From Rhodanobacteraceae bacterium (GTDB taxonomy: Bacteria; Pseudomonadota; Gammaproteobacteria; Xanthomonadales; SZUA-5), in contig JACKOW010000001.1 of assembly GCA_024234055.1 (NCBI GenBank), positions 248,001 through 312,000 of the forward strand: a stretch of 64,000 nt of DNA, given 5' to 3'. The notes beneath the pieces were generated by a model, which saw nothing but the letters and a program-made list of their open reading frames with translations, did not search any database and was not told the origin of the DNA. A program made the translations under genes and the position numbers. Shown piece after piece: positions 51,921 through 60,311 of the stretch; the stretch's first letter is position 1, and the number at the start of each line of letters is the position of its first letter.

Positions 51921-53342
51921 ATGCCCAAGAAACCCACCAAACCCGCATCCCCGGCAAAAGCCAGCAAGCGCGCCGCCACGCCGCCGGCCATCGAAGGCGC
52001 CAGCGGCAACCAGTTGTCCTTGAGCAATGCCGGCCCCCTGCAGATGGGCTTCTGGGTGCCCAATCGCGTCTGGGCCACGGCCAAATACCTGCAGCCACTG
52101 CGCGACCACCTCGCCGTCAAACGCAAGGCCGGCACCCTCACGCCGATGACCCCGGTGATGCTCAGCTTCAAGGCCTGGGTGACCGCCAACGCGGTCTATC
52201 GCATGTGGGTCAACTCCATGATCGAGCAGTCCAACGCCTACGTGCGCTCGCTTGACCACGCCACCCGCAAGGAAATCAAGGACGACGGCGACGTGCTCTG
52301 GATCGAAGGCTATGACGCCTTCTTCGAGCTGCTGAACGAGATCATCACCACCTCACCCGCCTTCAACACCACCGTGATGGTCGGCACGCCCATGAACGGT
52401 TTGCTGGCCGTGGCCATGGCCACCGAAGCCGGCCTGGCGCTGTTCCACGATGCCACCTTCAACGCCCAGTTCCAGACCGTGCTCAACGCCTGGAACAGCT
52501 TCCTAAAAAGCCCGGCCTCGCTCGACAAGCTGGACATCTACGATCCCGAAAAACCCGGCTCGTGGATCTCCAAGGCCGCCAAGGCAGCCGGCGTCTGGGA
52601 CCAGATGGTCCACGACCCCAAAGCCCCCGGATACGGCTACGACTCCTGGAACGCCTTCTTCATCCGCCAGTTCGTCCCCGGCGCGCGCCCCTTCAAGGGC
52701 TCACCCGAAACCGACATCAACATCGGCTGCGAAACCACCCCCTGGATGTACCAGAACCACGTCGCCCTTGAATCCGACTTCTGGATCAAGGACGTCAACT
52801 ACTCCCTGCTCGATCTTTTCGCCGGCCAGGAACAATGGGCCAGCCTGTTCGAAGGCGGCCAGCTCTACCAGGGCTTCCTCTCCGCCACCCACTACCACCG
52901 CTGGCGCGCCCCGCTAGACGGCACCATCGTCCGCTCCTGGCGCCAACCCGGCACCTACTTCGCCCAGAAACCCGGCCAGGGCGAAAACCAGGGCACCTGG
53001 GAAGGCACCGAATCCCAACCCTATCTCGGCCACGTCGCCGCCCGCGCCATCTTCATCTTCAAACACCCCACCTGCGGCTACGTCGCCCTGATCTGCATCG
53101 GCATGGTCGAAGTCTCCACCTGCGTCATCGAACCCCAATACATCGTCGACGAAACCATGTCCCCCGTCGGCATCAACCGCGACACCGAAATCGGCCACTT
53201 CGAATTCGGTGGCTCAACCCATGTGATGATTTTCCAGAAAGATCGCGTCAAGTTGGTCGATTGGGCGGTCAATGCGGTGCAGCACCAAAATGATCCGGAG
53301 CCGACGGCTATGGGGTCGGTGATTGCGCGGGTGGTGGGGTGA
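51921..53342 (+). CDS. PsiD-like phosphatidylserine decarboxylase-family enzyme (possible aromatic amino-acid decarboxylase)
   Basis: This 473-residue protein resembles PsiD of Psilocybe, the pyruvoyl-type tryptophan decarboxylase, more than ordinary membrane phosphatidylserine decarboxylases. It has an N-terminal helical domain, then GYGYDSWNAFFIRQFVPGAR, YQGFLSATHYHRWRAPLDGT, RQPGTYFAQKPGQ and CIGMVEVSTCVIEP. Self-cleavage would occur at Gly431-Ser432 in FGGSTHVMIF, producing the pyruvoyl group; PsiD has GGSS there. The conserved His of HYHRWRAP is present. No membrane anchor is seen. Its place after a split VioB-like pair suggests an aromatic amino-acid substrate, which is inference. Confidence 0.75.
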   Translation: MPKKPTKPASPAKASKRAATPPAIEGASGNQLSLSNAGPLQMGFWVPNRVWATAKYLQPLRDHLAVKRKAGTLTPMTPVMLSFKAWVTANAVYRMWVNSMIEQSNAYVRSLDHATRKEIKDDGDVLWIEGYDAFFELLNEIITTSPAFNTTVMVGTPMNGLLAVAMATEAGLALFHDATFNAQFQTVLNAWNSFLKSPASLDKLDIYDPEKPGSWISKAAKAAGVWDQMVHDPKAPGYGYDSWNAFFIRQFVPGARPFKGSPETDINIGCETTPWMYQNHVALESDFWIKDVNYSLLDLFAGQEQWASLFEGGQLYQGFLSATHYHRWRAPLDGTIVRSWRQPGTYFAQKPGQGENQGTWEGTESQPYLGHVAARAIFIFKHPTCGYVALICIGMVEVSTCVIEPQYIVDETMSPVGINRDTEIGHFEFGGSTHVMIFQKDRVKLVDWAVNAVQHQNDPEPTAMGSVIARVVG

Positions 53343-53670
53343 GGGGTGGTTTAAGCCGATGCATCGCCCTGTGGCTGTTTTGCCTAGGCGGGAACTGCAG
53401 CCTACGCACGATGTGTTGAGGTACGATACGCACGTGCCGCGCACCGTCTGGAGTTGGCCCTCGGGTGATGCGACTTGCTCCGATCGCAGAGTCCTTTTCG
53501 CCGGGAAACTGGTTGTCTTTTCGCACGCCGCGCGAATGTTGCTAGCCCCACTGTAACCAGATTGAGCACTTCCCAACGACCTCAAGCGGGATCGGCCGCA
53601 ATTGGAAACGAAGAAGTGATGGAATCTTGCCCAAAGAAGTCAACGGACAAAGGGTCACGGGCCTGAATTC
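53343..53670. other. Left border region of the accessory island
   Basis: No gene is visible. REP and 7-base repeats, common everywhere before this point, are absent here and in the next 8 kb apart from the decayed RAYT gene. The promoter of the ABC-3C operon is probably near 53580-53660, though no clear -35/-10 is seen. No tRNA or attachment site is found. Confidence 0.4.
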
Positions 53671-54591
53671 ATGGATCGCATTCAGCAGCTTAACTACGAA
53701 AAGGACTTCCGCATTGCCTTCTTGGAATCCAAGGGGGACGGGTTTCAACGCCTGTTCGAGCAGCTGATGTTGAAGGCCCATCCCAACGATTTCACGGCGT
53801 GCCGACCCTGGGGCAACGTTGGAGACCGGAAGAACGACGGGTATCTGCCTTCTGCGCGAACCCTGTTCCAGACCTACGCGCCGAATGAGATGAGCGCCGC
53901 CGAGGCCATCAAGAAGATCAACGAGGACTTCGAAGGGGCCAAAGAGCACTGGAAACAGTACTTCGATGAGTGGACCTTCGTCCACAACGCACCCGATGGA
54001 CGTCTAGGTCCCCACATCATCGAAGCCCTTGCCAAACTCAGGCAAGACAATCCGGAGATGAGAGTCGGACATTGTGGGTACGAGGAAATGCTAGCGAAGT
54101 TCCGTCAGTTGAGCCTTCAGGATCTTGAATCCTGGTTTGGCCCCTCGCTGACGATGGAAGCGAACGTGAACTTGGGTTTTAGCGACCTTGCGGCTGTGCT
54201 CACCCATATCAGCATCATGCCCGGACCCACGACGAGCGAGGTAAAGGACGTGTCGCGCGGAAAGATCGAGGCCAACCTCCTGTCTCAGGCTGTATCTGAC
54301 TTCTTGAAGATCGGCATGCAGAAGTCGCCGCTCGTTGCGCAGTTCTTCAATAGTTGGAAGAACCCTACTTATGGTGAGCAGATCGCGCAGGCGTTTAAGA
54401 GCGAATACGTGGTACTGAGGGATGGTATTCCTCAACTCCATCCTGATGAGATCTTCGGTCGCCTCGAAGCATGGGCAGGGGGCACGGCGAACACCACGCC
54501 GACGCACAAAGCAGCCGTGTTGGCCGTGATGGCATACCTATTCGATAAGTGCGAGATTTTTGAAGACACTCAAGCGAAGGGGGCAGCATGA
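53671..54591 (+). CDS. ABC-3C system first component (CTD-type protein)
   Basis: A 306-residue protein opening IQQLNYEKDFRIAFLESKGD and GFQRLFEQLMLKAHPNDFTA. The ACRPWGNVGDRKNDGYL segment with its Asp/Lys pattern recalls restriction-endonuclease-like N-termini found in the largest component of ABC three-component (ABC-3C) conflict systems. The C-terminal part should contact the other subunits. The stop overlaps the next start (ATGA), and a DUF2326-type ATPase follows, the expected order. The exact biochemical role is not known. A defence role is inferred from gene arrangement. Confidence 0.6.
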   Translation: MDRIQQLNYEKDFRIAFLESKGDGFQRLFEQLMLKAHPNDFTACRPWGNVGDRKNDGYLPSARTLFQTYAPNEMSAAEAIKKINEDFEGAKEHWKQYFDEWTFVHNAPDGRLGPHIIEALAKLRQDNPEMRVGHCGYEEMLAKFRQLSLQDLESWFGPSLTMEANVNLGFSDLAAVLTHISIMPGPTTSEVKDVSRGKIEANLLSQAVSDFLKIGMQKSPLVAQFFNSWKNPTYGEQIAQAFKSEYVVLRDGIPQLHPDEIFGRLEAWAGGTANTTPTHKAAVLAVMAYLFDKCEIFEDTQAKGAA

Positions 54592-54836
54592 TCCTGCCAT
54601 CCAAGCATCTGCCGCAGGATCGCGCGCTACTGACCGTCGGTGCGCATGTATTGGCGTACCTCGCAAACCCCAAAACTGTCTCCGCGCTTTGGGAGGAATT
54701 GAACAGGGATGACGCTGGTTTGGCGGTAACGCCACGGCGCATTACCTATGAATGGTTCTTGCTCGCCCTAGACCTCCTGTACGCCCTTGGAGCCATAGAA
54801 CTCGAAAGCGGCCTGGTGGCACGGAGGACAACGTGA
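54588..54836 (+). CDS. ABC-3C middle component, MC6-like
   Basis: A small 82-residue protein: ILPSKHLPQDRALLTVGAHV, then VSALWEELNRD and ITYEWFLLALDLLYALGAIE, a predicted winged-helix-like fold. Middle components of ABC-3C systems open with the same PSKHL pattern and bridge the other two proteins. It overlaps both neighbours: ATGA with the first gene and GTGA with the third. That arrangement shows translational coupling and fixes both starts. Confidence 0.65.
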   Translation: MILPSKHLPQDRALLTVGAHVLAYLANPKTVSALWEELNRDDAGLAVTPRRITYEWFLLALDLLYALGAIELESGLVARRTT

Positions 54837-56554
54837 TTCATCACATCTTCAGCACGCTGCCCACCTTCAAGAATCTTGGAAATCTGAAGTCTGGCCTGAA
54901 TGTGCTGCTCGCCCAAAAAACCGAAGGGGCGACCACCAAACAAACACGCAATCGCGCCGGCAAAACCAGTTTCGTTGAGTTGGTGCATTTTCTGTTGGGC
55001 GCCGAAGCTGGGCCGAACTCGATTTTCCGTACCCCGGAGCTGGCCGAACATACCTTTGGCATGGACTTTGATCTGAAGTCAGAACGGACGGTGGTCGAGC
55101 GCAGCGGAAGTTCCAAAGCCAAAATCTTCGTGACCGTCCCGCCTGCCGCAAAGGTTAAGTTCTCGGCCACCGAGTGGTGTACGTTCCTCGGCGAGCAAAT
55201 GTTCGGTCTGAGCAGTCTTGAAGCTGCAGGCAGCAAGCCACCTTCGTTCCGGTCACTGTTTGCATACTTTGTACGCCGACAGGCGAGTGGTGCATTCATG
55301 ACACCGGAGAAGCAGGCCGCGATGCAGGGGACCGGCGACATGCAAATGGCGTTGATGTTCCTACTCGGATTGGACTGGCAGATCGCTCGAGATTGGCAAG
55401 CTGTGCGTGATCGCGAAAAGACCTTGGACGAGTTGAAGAAGGCGGCTGGAAATGGCGCTTTCGGATCAATCATCGGCAAGGCAGCAGACCTGCGCACTGG
55501 GCTGACCATTCAGGAAGCCCGTCTCAAGAAGCTCTATATGGAAGTTGAGACTTTCCAGGTCTTGCCGGAATACCGGGAGCTGGAAGTCGAGAGCGCCACG
55601 TTGACCCAGCAGCTCAACGAGTTGGCCAACGCCAACACCATCGACTTCTCGGCCATCCGTGATCTGGAGAGTGCACTCGCCTCCGAGGTTCCTCCAGACC
55701 ACGAAGACCTTCAGGCGGTCTATGAAGAAGCAGGCGTCGTACTACCTAGCTTGGTCAAGCGCCGCTACGAGGACGTAAGAAGCTTTCACGAATCGGTGGT
55801 GCGTAATCGCAAGGACTATCTGTCCAGCGAACTTGAAGCTGCCAAGTTTCGGATCGAGCTGCGCGATAGCAAAAAGGCGCAGCTCGATCATCGGCGCGTT
55901 GAAATTCTGGGCATTCTCAAGAGCCATGGCGCACTAGAACAGTTCCTAAAGCTGCAAGGCGAACTGGGGCGACTGGAGTCCGAAGTGGAATCATTGCGGC
56001 AACGCTTTGAAGCCGCCGAGCAGCTCGAAGGCACCAAGAACGAGTTGGAGATCGAGCGCAACCGTCTCACGATCCGCCTACGGCGTGACTTCACTGAGCA
56101 GAGGGGTCGACTGGCGGAGGCCATTGTCGCCTTCGAGGAAACCTCGCAACGGTTGTATGAATCGGCCGGCAGCATGACGGTCGACGAAACCTCCAACGGA
56201 CCGATCTTCAAGTTTCCGATGCAGGGCGAGCGTAGCAAGGGCATCAAGAACATGCAGATCTTCTGCTTCGACATGATGCTCATGCGTTTGTGCGCCAAGC
56301 GACGAATGGGGCCGGGATTCTTGGTTCACGACAGTCATCTGTTCGATGGCGTTGACGGGCGTCAGGTCATCAGCGCCTTGCGTCTTGGCTCAGAGATCGC
56401 TCAGGAGCTTGATTTTCAGTACATCGTGACGATGAATGAAGACGATGCCTTCAAGGAAACCATTGATGGCTTCGACCTTAACGACTTTGTGCTTCCTAGT
56501 CGCCTGACCGACGCCACCGAGGACGGTGGATTGTTTGGCATTCGGTTTGGATAA
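54833..56554 (+). CDS. ABC-3C ATPase, DUF2326 family (SMC/RecN-like)
   Basis: This 573-residue ATPase starts at GTG 54833, inside the stop of the middle component. Its N-terminus has SGLNVLLAQKTEGATTK and NRAGKTSFVELVHFLLGAEA, a DUF2326-type P-loop (RAGKTS; no second Gly, so Walker A is relaxed). A coiled coil covers about 170-460 (for example ELGRLESEVESLRQRFEAAE). The C-terminus has FLVHDSHLFDGVDGRQVISA, the DUF2326 Walker B region. Relatives bind DNA ends like SMC proteins and are linked to phage defence. The ATPase should sense or process nucleic acid with the two upstream proteins. Confidence 0.8.
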   Translation: MIHHIFSTLPTFKNLGNLKSGLNVLLAQKTEGATTKQTRNRAGKTSFVELVHFLLGAEAGPNSIFRTPELAEHTFGMDFDLKSERTVVERSGSSKAKIFVTVPPAAKVKFSATEWCTFLGEQMFGLSSLEAAGSKPPSFRSLFAYFVRRQASGAFMTPEKQAAMQGTGDMQMALMFLLGLDWQIARDWQAVRDREKTLDELKKAAGNGAFGSIIGKAADLRTGLTIQEARLKKLYMEVETFQVLPEYRELEVESATLTQQLNELANANTIDFSAIRDLESALASEVPPDHEDLQAVYEEAGVVLPSLVKRRYEDVRSFHESVVRNRKDYLSSELEAAKFRIELRDSKKAQLDHRRVEILGILKSHGALEQFLKLQGELGRLESEVESLRQRFEAAEQLEGTKNELEIERNRLTIRLRRDFTEQRGRLAEAIVAFEETSQRLYESAGSMTVDETSNGPIFKFPMQGERSKGIKNMQIFCFDMMLMRLCAKRRMGPGFLVHDSHLFDGVDGRQVISALRLGSEIAQELDFQYIVTMNEDDAFKETIDGFDLNDFVLPSRLTDATEDGGLFGIRFG

Positions 56555-56736
56555 AACTATCATAGGGCGGGCTCTCGTGAAGGTACCGGGGAAGATGTAA
56601 CACGATTCCCAGCTGTCGAGGTTCGACTAATTTCAGTGGTCGACAGATGCAATTCATTGCGCTAACCACATCCTCTCGTGCTGACGGTGTACACTAGGTC
56701 GCTTGGCCTTCTAGGGTGAATAAAGGGGGGGCAAAG

Positions 56737-57645
56737 ATGCCCGGCGGTGGCGTGCATGTCGACATCCCGAAGGATTTGGTGGGGGCGGCCGCGCGCCGGC
56801 GCTTGCTACCTTTCATTGGTTCGGGATTCTCAAAGAACATCAGTGCAGAATTCCCCGACTGGAAGGGCGTTGTCGACATTGCCGCGGATATTTTAAAGTT
56901 CGACCGGGATTTGCTTCGGATCCACGGCGATTATCTCCAAATCGCGGAGTATCTAGAAGTCGTGAATGGAGGGATCGGCGATCTGGCCAATAAGCTCGTT
57001 ACACTTATTGATGACGAAAGGATGTTTGATGTCGGCAAATCAAGGCCGCATTTGCTTTTGCCCTATCTGGACTGTGAGTCTATTTTTACGACCAATTGGG
57101 ACCGTTGGATCGAGCGCGCATTTGACGACCAAGGGTGGCCGTATTATCGCATTCGCAATACCGCCGATCTGGCCGACCCGACATTGAATCGCCCGCCGGC
57201 GTCGAATGTTCAGATTTTCGGAAAGGTCAAGTTTGATGCGACTCGATATAATCATCCGACTCGGGTTGTCAAGCTCCATGGCGACTTGTCCGACCACAGT
57301 TCTCTTCTGATAAAAGAAAGCGATTATTTTCGTCGTATGGACTTTGAGGATCCGCTTGATATAGATTTGCGAAGTAGGATTTACGGAAAATCGGTAATAT
57401 TCATTGGATATAGCTTCAGCGACCTCAATGTGCGGCTCATGTGGTCGAAATTGTGTCGCGTGCTCGCGAATACCAAAAAGCCTGCACAGTCCTTCTTTCT
57501 TACAGCGCAGCGTAATCCGGTCATGGAGCGGTTGCTCAGTGAGCAACATATTAACGTCGTCCAGCTTGACCCAATGAGGATCGGAGAGAATTTAACGTAT
57601 CTGCTTGAGTGCATACTCGACGCGCAGGAAAAAGGCAATGCGTAA
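56737..57645 (+). CDS. SIR2-like domain protein (predicted NADase of a defence operon)
   Basis: A 302-residue SIR2-like protein of the kind found in abortive-infection systems, where it hydrolyses NAD+. It shows LLPFIGSGFSKN (Gly28-Gly30), IFTTNWDRWIERAF with Asn120 and Asp122, VVKLHGDLSD with His181 and SVIFIGYSFSDLNVRLMW. These match the catalytic core of SIR2-like defence proteins. ATG 56737 is preferred over GTG 56716 because AAAGGGGGGG lies just upstream. The sequence is visibly AT-richer than the rest of the window (the 60 bases from 57361 are 35% G+C by direct count). It overlaps the next gene by eight bases. Confidence 0.8.
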   Translation: MPGGGVHVDIPKDLVGAAARRRLLPFIGSGFSKNISAEFPDWKGVVDIAADILKFDRDLLRIHGDYLQIAEYLEVVNGGIGDLANKLVTLIDDERMFDVGKSRPHLLLPYLDCESIFTTNWDRWIERAFDDQGWPYYRIRNTADLADPTLNRPPASNVQIFGKVKFDATRYNHPTRVVKLHGDLSDHSSLLIKESDYFRRMDFEDPLDIDLRSRIYGKSVIFIGYSFSDLNVRLMWSKLCRVLANTKKPAQSFFLTAQRNPVMERLLSEQHINVVQLDPMRIGENLTYLLECILDAQEKGNA

Positions 57646-58192
57646 GGTCTATTTCGTATCGCGCAACAAATACAAAATTCAAGAGATCCAGCCGTTCTTT
57701 GAGGACTACGACGTTCGCCTAGAAAATTACGAACTGGCGATCTCAGAGCTTCAAACTCTAGACTTTCGGCAAATCGTCACTGATAAGGTGCGCAAGGCCT
57801 TCGCTGCTGTCCGCCTGCCCGTGATGGTCGATCATTCTGGTCTTGCCTTGGACGCACTGAAGGGTTTTCCGGGTGGATTGACACAGTCCTTTTGGGATGC
57901 GGCCAGCGCCAGATTTTGTGAGCTTGTGAATACGCTCGGCGATGATGGGGCGGCTGCCATTTCGGCGCTAGCCTTCACGGATGGGAAGAACATCGCGACC
58001 GTCCACAAGGAAAAACGTGGAACGATTAGCGATCGACCAAGGCCTGGCAGGATTTTCGATTGGGACAGTGTATTCATTCCGGAGGGCTTGGATCGAGCCT
58101 ACTCTGAAATGACAATAGAAGAAAAGAACAAGATTTCTCAACGGGCGGTTGCGTTCCACGAGATGCTAGCGCACATTCAGGGGCGCCCTTAA
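57638..58192 (+). CDS. Ham1/ITPase-like NTP pyrophosphatase with a divergent active site
   Basis: This 184-residue protein has the Ham1/RdgB fold: YFVSRNKYKIQEIQPFF at the N-terminus and MVDHSGLALDALKGFPGGLT in the core. Ordinary RdgB enzymes have DDSGL, where the second Asp is the proposed catalytic base; here it is His66 (VDHSGL). It also has PGGLTQSFWD in place of the usual PG-x-x-SARY. RdgB enzymes clear inosine and xanthosine triphosphates; this one may act on another nucleotide. It overlaps the SIR2-like gene by 8 bases, and the unknown gene begins 3 bases after its stop. Confidence 0.72.
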   Translation: MRKVYFVSRNKYKIQEIQPFFEDYDVRLENYELAISELQTLDFRQIVTDKVRKAFAAVRLPVMVDHSGLALDALKGFPGGLTQSFWDAASARFCELVNTLGDDGAAAISALAFTDGKNIATVHKEKRGTISDRPRPGRIFDWDSVFIPEGLDRAYSEMTIEEKNKISQRAVAFHEMLAHIQGRP

Positions 58193-58195
58193 CGC

Positions 58196-58822
58196 ATGTT
58201 ACATATCCACGTGAACGCATTTGAGATCAAGCCCACGACGACCACGGCGCTGGAGGCGATAGGGCTGCGTGCAGCCCCGTTCCTTGTCCAAGGAGCATCC
58301 GAAAGCAAATATGCGCCTCGGTCGCACCTGAGTTCCAAACTACAGGACGGCGCGGCGTTTCGTTCGTTATTCGATTTGTCGGCAGATATATTGGGGGGTG
58401 ACAATCAGTTTTCTGGATTTGTAGAGGGCGAGATGGTTTACAAGAAGACTGTGCTGGAGCCGGCTTCTGAATGTTTGGAGGTGAGATTCGGCGAACTTGT
58501 TTTTGAGCCTTGGCGGCGCTGGCGAGAGAGCGAAATTCACGTTGGCGTTTCTTCCGAGGCAGTACCGCTAGCGTGGCACCAAACGATGCTGGAAATGGGG
58601 TTTCACACGGCAATGGCGGAGCGGATCGGTGTAAAACGCACCATCTACACGATTCAAGGCTTTAAAGCGCCGATTGCAGAACTCTTCGAGGCGCTGGTGC
58701 GGTTTCTTCCGTATTCGGGGATTGGGGCTCCTTGTTCAATAAAGCTAGAGCGTTCTGCGCGACATTGGATATCACCCGGTTTTGAAAACTTCCCTCCTCA
58801 GCTAGTTGCGTTGGGTAGATGA
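58196..58822 (+). CDS. Protein of unknown function in the SIR2-Ham1 operon
   Basis: A 208-residue protein I do not recognise. It begins LHIHVNAFEIKPTTTTALEA; a core segment reads LEVRFGELVFEPWRRWRESE and later RIGVKRTIYTIQGFKAPIAE. There is no signal peptide, membrane helix or P-loop, and the pattern of alternating strands and helices suggests a globular alpha/beta protein. It may be a substrate-binding or regulatory subunit for the neighbours. It lies 3 bases after the Ham1-like gene and overlaps the kinase gene (ATGA), so the four genes are made together. Confidence 0.6.
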   Translation: MLHIHVNAFEIKPTTTTALEAIGLRAAPFLVQGASESKYAPRSHLSSKLQDGAAFRSLFDLSADILGGDNQFSGFVEGEMVYKKTVLEPASECLEVRFGELVFEPWRRWRESEIHVGVSSEAVPLAWHQTMLEMGFHTAMAERIGVKRTIYTIQGFKAPIAELFEALVRFLPYSGIGAPCSIKLERSARHWISPGFENFPPQLVALGR

Positions 58823-59382
58823 GTTCCGAACCGCTGAAGGTTTTCGCGCTCGTTGGTGCCGGTGGATCTGGCAAGAGTGAAGTGTATTCCAAAGTTTCCG
58901 CGCGGATTCACAAGTTCAAGGTTATGTATACCGATCTGGACCAATTAAAGCTGGACAATAGATTGGTCGTTTCAAAGTTTCGTTACGTTAGCTCGTGGAT
59001 CGAGGATGTGCTGAAGGTCGCAGAGATGCGGATAAAGGTTTGCCTTTCCGACCGGTGTCCGTACGACACAGCTTCCTTTGTAAAGCCGTCGGATCAATTG
59101 TTTGAAATCTACCGCGAGGCTATGAATGAACTTCGTGCTCGCTCAATCGAGGTGCAGACCATCTACGTCTATGCGCCCTTCGATATCATCAAAGAGCGTG
59201 TGGCGAGGCGGCTCATGTCAGAGACATGGCGCCGACAATATCACGAGAATGATGAGGCTTTGTTGCTCAAGACGTTTAACTTCTTTGAAAGCAGACGTGG
59301 TTTTTGGGATCATATCGTAGATAATAGCGGTGATGTGATTTCCTCGGCTAGGAAGGTCGAGACAATCTTGGGTCTTCCCTAA
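58819..59382 (+). CDS. P-loop nucleotide/nucleoside kinase-like protein
   Basis: A 187-residue P-loop protein. Walker A is ALVGAGGSGKSEVYSKV (GAGGSGKS, 13-20). CLSDRCPYDTAS resembles the DR-x-P substrate motif of thymidylate and deoxynucleoside kinases. KERVARRLMSETWRRQYHEN looks like the Arg-rich lid that closes over ATP. It is therefore likely to phosphorylate a nucleoside, nucleotide or another small substrate; a role in making or removing a signal for the SIR2-like protein is possible. Its start overlaps the previous stop (ATGA). A low G+C content matches the rest of the operon. Confidence 0.68.
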   Translation: MSSEPLKVFALVGAGGSGKSEVYSKVSARIHKFKVMYTDLDQLKLDNRLVVSKFRYVSSWIEDVLKVAEMRIKVCLSDRCPYDTASFVKPSDQLFEIYREAMNELRARSIEVQTIYVYAPFDIIKERVARRLMSETWRRQYHENDEALLLKTFNFFESRRGFWDHIVDNSGDVISSARKVETILGLP

Positions 59383-59534
59383 GATCCGATCTGAGCACGT
59401 ATGGACGCCTACGTCTTGTCTCTCGGCTACCCTGGTGGCCGGGTTTGCTTTGTGCGCTGCTGACGTGGTTTGGTTTTCGCGTGTTGTCGACCATCGAGGT
59501 GCCCGTGGCAAGCTCGGGTGCCGAGTCGGGTCCG
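59383..59534. other. Short intergenic region after the SIR2-Ham1 operon
   Basis: No gene or repeat visible. G+C content rises again after about 59400, so this is the likely right edge of the AT-rich insert. Confidence 0.4.
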
Positions 59535-59996
59535 ATGGTCATCCGGCAAGGTGTGCGGGTCGGATTGCTTTGCTTCGCGTGTTTCTCGCCTGCCCCGCTC
59601 CAGGCGCAAACCTGCGATCAGGAAGCATGCATCAGTCTGTTTGAATCAGCTGGCAATGTGATGGCTGAAGTCGCATCTGCCGACCAAACCAAGCATTATG
59701 GTTTCTCTGCGGTTGATATCGATATTCCCTTCCAAGACCGTCCGATTTTGATTTCCGAGTTCAACGCGGCAGGATTTTCCTGCAACGGAGGCCTCGGTGT
59801 TCCTCAAGGGACCGCCGGTGCCGGCGGCCAGACCTACAGTACGTCCATGACCTGTTCCTTCCAGAACTCGAACGGCCAGACCTGGAGGGTTACGGTCACG
59901 ATCAGCTGGATGTACAACGCCGCGCTTGGCAAGTGGGAAATCGCCGACATTGTCACCAGCGCGAAGTTGATCAAAGGCGGAAACCAGGTTCAGTAG
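59535..59996 (+). CDS. Small secreted protein of unknown function
   Basis: A 153-residue protein with signal-peptide-like leader (VRVGLLCFACFSPAPLQAQ, cleavage near 25). Mature features are CDQEACISLFESAGNVM near the start, with a probable Cys-Cys pair, and later SFQNSNGQTWRVTVTISWMY, a beta-rich segment. I know no family with this pattern. The ATG at 59535 is chosen because it places the leader at the N-terminus; the frame is open upstream to 59445. The RAYT pseudogene follows directly. Confidence 0.55.
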   Translation: MVIRQGVRVGLLCFACFSPAPLQAQTCDQEACISLFESAGNVMAEVASADQTKHYGFSAVDIDIPFQDRPILISEFNAAGFSCNGGLGVPQGTAGAGGQTYSTSMTCSFQNSNGQTWRVTVTISWMYNAALGKWEIADIVTSAKLIKGGNQVQ

Positions 59997-60248
59997 GTGG
60001 CCAATGGAGTTCGCGCGCCGGCCTGCGCCGACGCGCGGACTTTCGATTGCGTCTCTCGCTGCGTGCGGCGTGCGTTTCTATGCGGCGAGGATCGGTTGAC
60101 GGGTCGCTCCTTCGAGCACCAATGGGTTGAGGATCGTATCCATCAACTGGCGGACATCTTTGGTGTCGCAGTCTGGGGCTATGCAGTGATGAGCAACCAC
60201 CCCCGATCAAGTCTGCAAGGGTCGATTCTGGGAAGGCCGATTCAAGTG

Positions 60249-60256
60249 TCAGGTAC
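60249..60256. repeat. Left 8-bp target-site duplication of IS66
   Basis: TCAGGTAC lies immediately before the left IS end and again at 62480-62487, immediately after the right end. Eight bases is the usual duplication length of IS66 elements. Confidence 0.9.
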
Positions 60257-60311
60257 GTAAGCTTTCGCCGCGCCCCATTCTTGCGCAACTCGTGGTCTTT
60301 CAGGCAAAGAC

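Noticed and set aside
44633..53342. A violacein or rebeccamycin cluster
   Set aside because: Only VioB/RebD-like halves are present; no tryptophan oxidase (VioA/RebO), VioC, VioD, VioE or RebC is seen.
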